Under the pieces are notes generated by a model that saw only the letters and a program-made list of their open reading frames with translations, ran no database searches and was not told where the DNA came from. Below are positions 25,665 through 35,254 of a DNA stretch of 64,000 nt, piece after piece. The first letter of the stretch is position 1, and every line of letters begins with the position of its first letter. Made by a program: the position numbers and the translations under genes. The DNA comes from Coffea arabica (lineage: Eukaryota > Streptophyta > Magnoliopsida > Gentianales > Rubiaceae): positions 14,220,111 through 14,284,110 of the forward strand of contig NC_092328.1 in assembly GCF_036785885.1 (NCBI RefSeq), read 5' to 3'.

Positions 25665-25867
25665 AGGTAGGATGGGAGGCAAGGGTTCAAATCTTGTCTC
25701 CCACCAATTTATCACAATTAAATGTGGTTTTGTTTAAAAAATTCAGGTGTATGTAGGGCACTTATCTGATTTGGTGGTAGTTCAGTTCCCTCCGGATTAC
25801 CCCAAAACCTCTTCAGGTCCTCTCCCTTTCCATAATATAGGAAGCTATTGTATCGACAAAAAAAAAA
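25665..25867 (+). mobile_element. SINE with 19 bp target-site duplication and poly(A) tail
   Basis: Flanked by exact 19-base duplications actaagcctccattgtgca at 25646-25664 and 25868-25886. It contains a B-box-like GGGTTCAAATCTT near the 5' end and ends in an A-run (25857-25867). The A box is missing or unclear, so the copy may be 5' truncated. It belongs to a different family from the SINE 220 bases upstream. Confidence 0.85.
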
Positions 25868-26072
25868 ACTAAGCCTCCATTGTGCATTAAAAAAAAAACA
25901 CTTTTAAGTACTAAAAGTATTTTTAGATTGTTTGGTAACTAATTTTAGTCTAATTTTTTATAACTAAAAAGTATTTTTATTAAAAATACTTATATTAGAA
26001 TGTTTCTTTATAAGTCTTGTAGACGCAAGAAAATCTAGGAACTAAAATGCTTTCACGAGGCCCATCCATGCG

Positions 26073-26250
26073 AATTTGTTTGGATTGTAAGTTATTTGGG
26101 ATTATTTGGGATATTTTTACTGTAGCACTTTTTGTGATGTGATGTATGTGAGATAAAAAGATAATTGGGAAGATAAAAAGGTGTATTGAAAATTGTAATG
26201 ATGATGTAAGCAAATAAAATTGGATAAATAATGCCCAATCCAAACAAATT
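26073..26250. repeat. MITE with perfect 15 bp terminal inverted repeats
   Basis: aatttgtttggattg at 26073-26087 and its exact inverse at 26236-26250. The core includes ctgtagcactttttgtgatg and is shared, inverted, with the MITE at 27544-27693. No coding capacity. Confidence 0.75.
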
Positions 26251-26972
26251 AGGAAGCGTGCATCTCTGGTCAGTCTCGGGAGCCTTATTCTCTAACGCCT
26301 ATATTTGATTCTTTCAGGGAAGCCGACCTTTGCCGCTTCTGTAACGGTCCCCTCCTTCTTTCATGTGCTATTTTTTCCCCCATATTCTTGTGGCCCTGCT
26401 TGTTCCAAGGAATGATGGATGCTTTTGGAAGAGCTAAAGCCTAAAAGCTTCTAACACTTTAATTAATTCCAAATCGCTTGATAATGCTATCTTAAGTATA
26501 CTCTTTTTTTTTTCATCTTAAGTATTCTCAATTAGGTGAAATCTGCATTTGTGGATGAAAAAGCAATCACATGGTGAGTTTTTGAATATATCTTATGTTA
26601 CTTGGTTCTGAAATTTGTCAAGTTATTAGGCAGAAAAGAGGAGTTGATGATGATGCATGATTATTCCTGTTCTCAAAGTGGTGTGGGCTGTGGGCCGACC
26701 CCGGCAAGAATTTGGATCAAATCATGGATTCAAAGCTTTTAAAATAGGAAAAGAAAGCTGCTCGTCCTAAAATAATTAGTACCACTTCAAAAGAAAAAAG
26801 ATAATGACAGCACAGCCTTCTGTGCCTTTCCCAGGAGACTGGCTGTTACCTATCCTTATGGCTCATCCTTGCCTTTCCAGGAACATCATCTCCAAATACA
26901 CAACTCTTTCAAACAATGTCGTTTGACCTGGATCTGATCAGTCGGTCCAATTATGAACCGGTCTTCTTCTCG
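26251..26972. other. Intergenic, nothing recognised
   Basis: Mixed-composition sequence without coding signal, repeat pair or element ends that I can support. Confidence 0.4.
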
Positions 26973-27166
26973 AATTGGTTAGTAGCACTAAACTGCTATA
27001 GTAAAAAATCAAACAAAACCATATATAGATTCAAACCATGTCAATGTGACCTTCAAAAAAAAAAGTTTGATCTAACGTGCCAAATTGGTTAGTAGCGCTA
27101 AACTGCTATAGTAAAAAATCAATCAAAACCTAGTATAAACTCAAACCATGTCAATGAGACCTTCAA
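26973..27166. repeat. Two-copy direct repeat, 84 bp units 110 bp apart
   Basis: Units 26973-27056 and 27083-27166, both starting aattggttagtagc and ending gaccttcaa, with a few substitutions. A short A-rich joint separates them. Confidence 0.85.
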
Positions 27167-27543
27167 TTATGACTGCCAAATTGATAAACTCAAAACCAAT
27201 AAGTTAACAGAAATATAGTGAAAAGTTCACCTTTCAAAATCACCTAAAGTTCTCCATGCTTTTTTGGTGAAGAAATTCAACTATGACAATGGCGATGGCG
27301 GCGGGAGATTAACTGAAAAACTGCACAACTGTGCACAACTTGTTTATTACCACAAATTAAACTTGCAATTACTGATAATCAAATTTTGATCTGATTTTAC
27401 CAAATACAAAAATCAATATGAATGTTAATGGAATTTTCCATTCAATCTGTCAAAACATTTAGAAATTTTAAGAAAGTAAAGGGGAAAAAAGAAGTGGAGC
27501 AAAAATTTGAAGAAATTGAAAGACACACGTCAACTTGAACACC

Positions 27544-27693
27544 TGTTTGGATAATAAACTTATTCCAAATAATATTTCGCTTGCATCATAAACACATTTT
27601 CCGACCCACCTTTTTATCTCACATACATCACATCACAAAAAGTGCTACAGTAATTATTTCAAATAATATTTCAATTAATACTCTATCCAAACA
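27544..27693. repeat. MITE of the same family as 26073-26250, inverted
   Basis: Ends tgtttggata (27544-27553) and tatccaaaca (27684-27693). The core ctttttatctcacatacatc..agtgctacagta is the inverse of the core of the other copy 1.4 kb upstream. Confidence 0.7.
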
Positions 27694-29044
27694 ACATATG
27701 GGAAAATAGGACAAAAACTATATCCTTGCGGTCTAAGTGGTGGGTGTTAAGGTTCTTAGATGGAGGGAGACAGCGAGATGGAGGGAGCATCAGGTACCAT
27801 TGGACAAGATATTCTTGGAGGAGAAATTCAACTAAGCCAATTCTTTCAACCTAATTGGTAAAGTCCCAAGATGTTGTGTATGTGCGTGTGCGTGTGCGTG
27901 TGCATTTTTTTTTTTTTTTTTTGGTGAAAGGCAAAATTTGTGAGTTAATTGGTAAAGAAGATGAGATTCAGAATAGGGAAGTGTTGTTAATCCAGCAGAG
28001 TCCAGTCGAGTATTTGATTCCCGAATTCGACTCGTGAATCTATCAAGCTAGACTCGAGCTTACCTGACTAAGTGGACAAGTCTTGAAGTGTGCTCACGAT
28101 CGGCTCGACAAATGGGACTTGTGACTCGAGCTCGAGTTCGATTTCGACTCGTTTATTACATACGAGCCAAGTTTACACAAGCTCGAGTTTGAGCTCGAAA
28201 TCTCAAATAGTTTTTGTTGTTAATTTTGGTGATATTCATACAAATGCCACAATTTAATCACACAAGTTTATGAAATAACATATATGCCCTTCCTTATTGA
28301 GTCCAAACAAGCTGCTCAAATAACAAACAATTTGAACTGACTTGACTCGTTAATTAATCGAATATATTTCTGACTCGAACTCTGGTCATTTTCTGAAATT
28401 AACGAGTCAAATTCAAGCATTATCGTGCTGAGCATATTCGAGTTTTCGAGCTACTCGTTTCGTTAAACAACATTATAGGAAAGTGAGGAAGAAGATGAGC
28501 TATGGTCAAAAATTGTAACAGTCCTTTTGTTTGTTTTCTCATATCCATCTGCCAATGTAGGCCAAACAATGGACAAATTGAACGGCCAAGATTGCAGCAC
28601 TACGCGATCCAGTGACTAATACTAAGAAGCTAGAAAACTTTCCATCGCTCCATCCAAAATGCCCTCAAAGTTGCTCAAAATTACTGGATAACCGGTCCAC
28701 GTATACTGTAGCAACTCCAACTCGCGCAATTAATATAGTAAGGAAATAATGATGTGTCGTAAATTACAACTCATCGAGACAAAGAGAAGCGGATGCACGC
28801 TAGTATAAAGTTGTATAATTATAGTCCTTACATTACATGTATTGGATGATAAAGGTATTTAGTGAGTATTCATTAGTTGTAATTGGGAAGAATGGAAAGT
28901 GAGAATAAAAAGTGATTGAAAGAGTCAGCACCATTGCTCCCTTTTTGTACTTTTATCAATAGAGGTTTAAACAATACGTTATTTTTATATTTTTTTGCAC
29001 TAATATTTCTAACTTTACCTATTCATGAGGGGATACTTGTACTA
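27694..29044. other. Intergenic with simple repeat and old hAT-like debris
   Basis: A GTGTGC microsatellite and T-run at 27881-27922. From about 28010 to 28470 the GAGCTCGAG/CGACTCG motif density resembles the subterminal parts of the hAT element at 22-24.5 kb, but no clean ends were found. The rest is unremarkable. Confidence 0.4.
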
Positions 29045-29081
29045 TATTTTTTTGGGATAATTTTAGAAACCTCCCCTGAGG

Positions 29082-30112
29082 TGTTGACCTTGGTTGATCA
29101 GTCCTTGGTTTTGATGATTAACAAATCAAAATGTAGATTTGGACTAATGTTTTTATGTGAGAAATTTGTTAGAACAGGTCATTGATCCAAAAGAGAATCG
29201 AAAAGATTTGAATCAAAGAGAAGTTAAGAAATATGAAGGTTCGGACGTAGAGGATCGGACGTCCGACAGATGACGATACTCTTCGGACGCTTGGATCGGA
29301 TGCTCATTCATTGTTTCGGCCGTCCGACACAAAAAGAATGAAAGTTGAACATTCTGACTTCTATCGGACGCAGGGTTCGAACGCAGAACAAATGGTTCGG
29401 ACGTCCGATAGGTGGTTCGGACGCATGGTTCGGACGCAGAGCAAATGGTTCGGACGTCCGACAGGCCAACGGCTAGTTTCGACAGCATTTAATATTTGAC
29501 CGTTGGAGAGCCTTTTGGAGCCATTTCTCACCTTCTATAAATACCCCAAAATACAAGAAGACACAGACTTTTGCCAACACTAAATACAAGCTTACAAGTG
29601 AGATTTTTGAGTAGAAATATTCTTTGTTGGTTGTATAAGGGGTTGGGAAAGTTGGGTTGTGAGGTTGTTCAAGTGAAGGTTACTCTCTAGGAGGAGTAAA
29701 ACCTTGGTGAAGGTGAACCTATCACTTGGAGTGGTAAAACCTTGATAAAGGTTGCCTCACTTGTATAAAGTAGTTCTTAATTGAGTGGGTAATCTTTCAA
29801 TTGTAGCTAGTTGAGGGTTCACTTGGAGAGTAGTAAAATTCATTTGCTCAACCAAAGTATGTTTGGGGTGAGGAATGAGTGAGCCTTCACTTGTACAAGT
29901 TGGTTAGCACTACTATCAATTGAAGAAACTATTTGGTGGATTCAACTCCAAATTTGGAAGAAACTTGGGAGTTTGATTGGTTTGAATTTCTTTTACTTTA
30001 TTGTTACTCTATTTTTGTGCTTTAAAATTGCTTATATTCTTTGTCATTGTATTTACTTGACTACTTGTCTGGTTGAGTATTTTGGTTGTATTTGGTTGCA
30101 TCGGGGCTTACA
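29082..30112 (+). repeat. 5' LTR of the gag-only element
   Basis: 1031 bases. Contains a cluster of the palindromic motif CGGACGTCCG and its half ttcggacg (29237-29462) and a TATA-like CTATAAATACCCC (29535-29547). Compared with the 3' LTR it lacks about 20 bases near 29257. Confidence 0.92.
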
Positions 30113-30169
30113 ATTGGCATCAGAGTTTGGTCTCCTAGAAATTAAGCTTAACCGCTTAGAGTAAAGATC

Positions 30170-31717
30170 ATGGCAACCATAAATATTTCTTTTTTAGAAT
30201 GGCAATCTATTGATAGACCACCTATGTTTAATGGTTCTCATTTTAGCATGTGGAAACAAAGAATGATGATTTTCTTACAATCCGTTTATATTGAATTATG
30301 GTATGTGGTAGAAGATGATCCTTATGAAGCTAGAATAGTTGACTGTACCACTAATTTGAGTAGATTAAAGACTAGACAAGAATTGAATGAAAAAGACAAG
30401 AGATACCTTTCTTTGAATGCCAAGACCATGTATATATTGTGCAATGCATTAGATGTAAATGAATCTAGTAGAATTAAAGGTTGTAAATCAGCTAAAGATA
30501 TTTGGGATAAATTGTGTGAATTTCATGAAGGTAACCAAGATATTAAAGAACAAAAGAAATCTTTGCTTGTTTCTCAATATGAATTTTTCAAAATGCATCC
30601 TCTTGAAAATGTTGATAAGATGTGTAGTAGATTTTGTGACATTATTCAAGATCTTAAATTGTTTGGAAAAGAATATTCTTTGCGTGAGAAAAATAGAAAG
30701 ATTTTGAATGCCTTGCCAAAAGAATGGGAAAACAAAATAAATGCTATAGAAGAGGCAAAGGATTTAAATTCTATGTCCATTGAATCTCTTGTGAATTTCC
30801 TAACCTCTTATGAATTAAAACTGAAATTCAAAGTGCAAGAGGAAGAAAATGCAAGAATGTATAAGAGAGGCATAGCTTTTAAAGCATCTCAAGTGGGGGA
30901 TAACCCATCCTTCATGGGTAATGAAAACATGGAAGTGGATAATGATATAACTTCTCACATCAAAAGTTTCAAGAAGATCTTCAACAAGAGAAGTTCAAGA
31001 GGAGATTGCAAAATTACATGGGATGAATGCAATTCAAAAAGAGAAAAAGAAGAGTTGGCCCAAATGGCACTAATGGCCTTTGGAGAAGATGAGGTAAATT
31101 CTTATCACTCTTCTAGTGATGAAGATAATAAAGATGATGATGTGTAAATTCTTATGATTAAAATGCATAAAAGTTTGAGAGAATCTTATGCTAAAAATAA
31201 AGATTTGAAAACAAAAATAAATGATTTGTTGGAAGAAAACTCCAAACTTTTTCAAGAAAACAAATGTTTGAGAATGGAAAATGATGATTTAAAAAATCAA
31301 AAAGGTGTTTTTGATTGCAAAAATAATTTGAAAAGAAAGTTGGAAGAGAAAACAAAGTTTTATGAAAAAATGTTGGAGGAACAAAATTTGTTAAAGAAAA
31401 GAATTAATGACTTGAACGAGTTTCTCCAAAATGAAAAATAAAAGTTTTCTCAAACAAAAGAAAGCAAATCTTTTCAAGGCACAAATAAGTTTGCTATGAT
31501 AAGAAATAAGAAAATTAGTTGCATTAAATCCACTTATGTGCAAAATACTTCTATCATGTGTCACTTTTGTTGCCAATTTGGACATATGCAAAATGATTGC
31601 TATGTAAAGAAAAATATGAGAAAAGGTATGAAATCCATGTGGATTGCTAGATCATGTTGTACTAACTCCCAAGAACCCTATAAAGAAAAAATACCAAATG
31701 AAATTTCTCATACTTAG
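30170..31717 (+). pseudogene. gag: Copia-type gag (UBN2/DUF4219-like) with zinc knuckle, two in-frame stops
   Basis: Starts MATINISFLEWQSIDRPPMF, then FNGSHFSMWKQRMMIFLQ, AKDIWDKLCEFHEGN and LNALPKEWENK, the copia-type gag polyprotein signature. The open part is 325 codons, ending at TAA 31145-31147. The same frame continues with a coiled coil (LLEENSKLFQENKCLRMEND) to a second TAA (31439-31441), then a CCHC knuckle CHFCCQFGHMQNDC (31559-31600) and stops at 31715-31717. Two point stops thus separate three parts of one gag. Particle assembly by the first part alone is conceivable, but RNA binding would be lost. Being gag-only, the element would rely on enzymes from a partner element. Confidence 0.88.
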
Positions 31718-31963
31718 GTACATCATGAAGATTTGATCCAAAAAGTGCTAAATGGTTGAAAGTACATTTGAAAGTTTTGACATTCAATATGGTCTTGATT
31801 TGAAAAATAAAGGGAGAGTTTGCTTTTTGATTGATGCCAAAAGGGGGAGTAGGATTTATTGAAATTTCTTTGTATGTTGGCATTTTCTAAGGGGGAGTTT
31901 TATTTGAACTTATTTGATCAAAGAAATCTTCATTTTGTTTGTCATCATCAAAAAGGGGGAGAT

Positions 31964-33013
31964 TGTTGACCTTGATTGATCAGTCCTTGGTTTTGATGAT
32001 TAACAAACCAAAATGTAGATTTGGACTAATGTTTTTATGTGAGAAATATGTTAGAACAGGTCATTGATCCAAAAGAGAATCGAAAAGATTTGAATCAAAG
32101 AGAAGTTAAGAAATATGAAGGTTCGGACGTAGAGGATCGGACGCTCAATAGAGAATCGGACGTCCGACAGACGACGATACTCTTCGGACACTTAGATCGG
32201 ACGCTCATTCATTGCTTCGGCCGTCCGACACAAAAAGAATGAAAGTTGAACATTCTGACTTCTATCGGACGCAGGATTCGGACGCAGAACAAATGGTTCG
32301 GACGTCCGATAGGTGGTTCGGACGCATGGTTCGGACACAGAGCAAATGGTTCGGACGTCCGACAGGCCAACGGCTAGTTTCGACAGCATTTAATATTTGA
32401 CCGTTGGAGAGCCTTTTGGAGCCATTTCTCACCTTCTATAAATACCCCAAAACACAAGAAGACACAGACTTTTGCCAACACTAAATACAAGCTTACAAGT
32501 GAGATTTTTGAGTAAAAATATTCTTTGTTGGTTGTATAAGGGGTTGGGAAAGTTGGGTTGTGAGGTTGCTCAAGTGAAGGTTACTCTCTAGGAGGAGTAA
32601 AACCTTGGTGAAGGTGAACCTATCACTTGGAGTGGTAAAACCTTGATAAAGGCTGCCTCACTTGTATAAAGTAATTCTTAATTGAGTGGGTAATCTTTCA
32701 ATTGTAGCTAGTTGAGGGTTCACTTGGAGAGTAGTAAAATTCCTTTGCTCAACCAAAGTATGTTTGGGGTGAGGAAGGAGTGAGCCTTCACTTGTACAAG
32801 TTGGTTAGCACTACCATCAATTGAAAAAACTATTTGGTGGATTCAACTCCAAGTTTGGAAGAAGTTTGGGAGTTTGATTGGTTTGAATTTCTTTTACTTT
32901 ATTGTTACTCTATTTTTGTACTTTAAAATTGCTTATATTTTTTGTCATTGTATTTACTTGACTACTTGTCTGGTTGAGTATTTTGGTTGTATTTGGTTGC
33001 ATCGGGGCTTACA
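31964..33013 (+). repeat. 3' LTR of the gag-only element
   Basis: 1050 bases, same ends and motif cluster as the 5' LTR (CGGACGTCCG cluster 32122-32363, TATA-like CTATAAATACCCC at 32437-32449). Confidence 0.92.
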
Positions 33014-33734
33014 TGAGGTTTCTTATAATATCACTCAACTCCCCTGAGATTTTTAAAATCTCATTTACTTCTCTTAAATTGACATTATTGTAACATTTTA
33101 GCCCCTTTGAAGGAAATGCAAGAAAGATAAAACTTTTATTCTAGTACTATCTTTATGTTATCCTACTTATAAAGTTTCCAACAACAATAAAAAAAAAAAA
33201 GGTTAACTTTTTATAAAATGTAAATTTCTTCACTTAAACTATTTATTTTAGTTGTTTTGAAATAAAGCAAAATTTACACCTTGAAGAATTCACATATATG
33301 AAGAGATTATTTTAATTTTTCAATACAACTTAAACAACATCATGTATTCAAATGTAATTTCTAAAAAAATTTCTTGACTTTCATATAACTGTTTATGAAA
33401 GTTTTCAAGGTGTTAATTACACCAAAATCCTCCTAAGTGGTTGATTTTAACTAGATTTAATTTATCCACGTCCTTTACTATCTCATCATGATTTCGATAT
33501 AGAGAAATATAGACCATTATCATATAACAATTTTTTTTTGTTCTAATCTACATTTTTTGGTCTACAAATTTGATTTTGTTTTGATTTTTTGGTTAAATAG
33601 TTATTAAGAGTAAGGGTAATATTGAGGATTTTTGACATCTGATAAGAATATTTAGTCTTATCAAGTTGACAGGAGAGGCAAGTGAGATTTTAGAAACCTC
33701 AGAGGAGTTGAGTGATATTTTCTGAAATCATCCC

Positions 33735-34155
33735 TATTTTTTCTACTAACGTTGCTGCTACTACAAAAATAATACACTAGAGAGATGTATATATTGTTGG
33801 ACTATTTTTATATGGGGCAACGAACGGTTTTAGGTTAGGTTTTTGTTTATTTTCAATTGTTTAAATTGGAGTAGATTACAATGTAGGAAAAATTAGATTG
33901 TTGTATCTAAGAAGCAATATATTGAGACCTAATACATAAATAATACTATATAAGGGCGTGAATCATTTTAAAAATAATGACCTAATTCATGCCTCCTCAT
34001 ATCATGCCATAATTACTTGAACGAAACTAATTATTTTATTTTTATGTTACATCGAGGAAAGATGAATTTTGTTCATCCTCTATTTGAATTTAATGTTGGA
34101 AAGTATTTATAATTACTTAATTACATTTGGCGTAGAACCAATTGGTTATGAGGAA
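33735..34155. other. Intergenic, nothing recognised
   Basis: AT-rich sequence between the Mutator-like element and the GH3 3' duplicate. No coding or repeat signal. Confidence 0.4.
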
Positions 34156-34470
34156 AACATCTTCTGCTACTAGAATAGTATTACCCTCAATCTAACGAGT
34201 GCGAGAGTTTCAGGTACTATCCTCATCCACCAAGCTTCACAAACAAACTGAAAACATAGCAGAACACAAATGCATCATAATGGTGAAGAAGTACCTGTAA
34301 ATATCAATAGTGCAAGACCAGATGTATAACCGCCTTTGTATTTCATCTAGGATAAAATGCACAGAAAGACTCTTCAGCTCAAGGCTAGGATACTTGATTA
34401 GGCATTTCTCTGCTGTAAAATCTTCCCACTACTCTGCAGTCCAGTATTTCAATGGCCTTTTCAGACTTTA
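34156..34470 (-). pseudogene. Duplicated GH3 3' end fragment
   Basis: About 315 bases parallel 35041-35340, the last coding bases and downstream region of the GH3 gene. The coding part (34470-34385) still reads in frame as KAIEILDCRVVGRFYSREM and ends at a TAG (34387-34385). It stops where the copy breaks off inside the last exon, so it is a partial downstream tandem duplicate and not a gene. Confidence 0.85.
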
Positions 34471-35040
34471 AATGAAGGATACTTTAAACAAAAAAAAGTT
34501 GCTTTCAATTGATAACAATTAACAAAATAACACCATCTCCTAGTGTCACCTTCATCGCCCAAGAATTAAATAAAGAAATATATGTGCTGCAAAGGGGCAT
34601 TCCAAGGGAAAGCAAAGTGGAGAAGAGTCAGATGTAGATGATCTTTTCAAAAGAAAGAAAAATGAAAACCAAAATTAGTCGTGTTTGTTTAGATATTACA
34701 AATCTAGAAAATTAATAGAATATTACACTGTGAAACTCCAAAAATATCAAAAGATAAAACACTTATTGCCCCAATATCATCTATGCATGCTTCCAATGCT
34801 GTTTTTCTCCCAGATCTGCTAATGAGCTGATTTAAATTCAGATGTTAAAGTGAGATCAAACGAGGTAGATCTAAAAGATTTCAGATCCGACAACCAAATA
34901 TGCAAAAACTTAGATCTAATGCAAAAAATAGCAAAAAAACTACAAAAGCTATCATTAGAAATCTCTAGGAGAGGAGAGAACTGTCACTCAAAATCCCTGA
35001 GAGAATAAACTCTCACTAGGAGACTCCATGAGAGGAGTGC
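34471..35040. other. Sequence between the GH3 fragment and the GH3 gene
   Basis: Unduplicated spacer of about 570 bases between the partial 3' copy and the gene's own 3' region. No coding signal. Confidence 0.4.
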
Positions 35041-35254
35041 AACATCTTTTGCTACTATAATAGCATTACCCTCAATTTGATGAGTACAAGAGTTTCAGAT
35101 ACTATCCTCATCCACCAAGCTTCACAAACAAGCTGAAAAATAGTAGAAAACAAATACGTCCATACAATGGTGAAGTACTTTTACATTTCGACATTGCAAG
35201 ACAAGGTATATGACCAAGGATGAAATATGCAAAAAGATTCTTGAAGACCACAGG

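Larger units (their letters stand above)
29082..33013 (+). mobile_element. Gag-only (TR-GAG type) copia-like LTR retrotransposon, 3.9 kb
   Basis: LTRs 29082-30112 and 31964-33013 both start TGTTGACC and end GGGGCTTACA. The target-site duplication tgagg is exact (29077-29081 and 33014-33018). A primer-binding-like tggcatcagagttt follows the 5' LTR, close to the initiator-Met form TGGTATCAGAGC. The purine tract aaaagggggagat precedes the 3' LTR. Only gag lies between; no protease, integrase or RT is seen. The LTRs look very similar, suggesting a recent insertion. Confidence 0.93.
29054..33734. mobile_element. Mutator-like inverted-repeat element (MULE/MITE), split by an LTR element
   Basis: Left end GGGATAATTTTAGAAACCTCCCCTGAGG.. 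and right end ..cagaggagttgagtg..ctgaaatcatccc are inverted copies: the tract '..atatcactcaactcccctgag' after the LTR element at 33030-33052 matches the inverse of 33688-33720. The flanks are 9 bp, tattttttt (29045-29053) and tattttttc (33735-33743), as Mutator-like elements make. Without the nested LTR element it would be about 0.74 kb, with no coding capacity. Confidence 0.65.

Noticed and set aside
28010..28470. A second complete hAT element
   Set aside because: The GAGCTCGAG-type motif density fits, but neither inverted ends nor an 8 bp duplication could be found.
29213..29499. ORFs on both strands in the LTR (also 32192-32400) and a CRISPR-like appearance of repeated TCGGACG
   Set aside because: The ORFs come from the short GC-rich repeat. 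The repeats are too short and irregular for an array, and this is a plant LTR.
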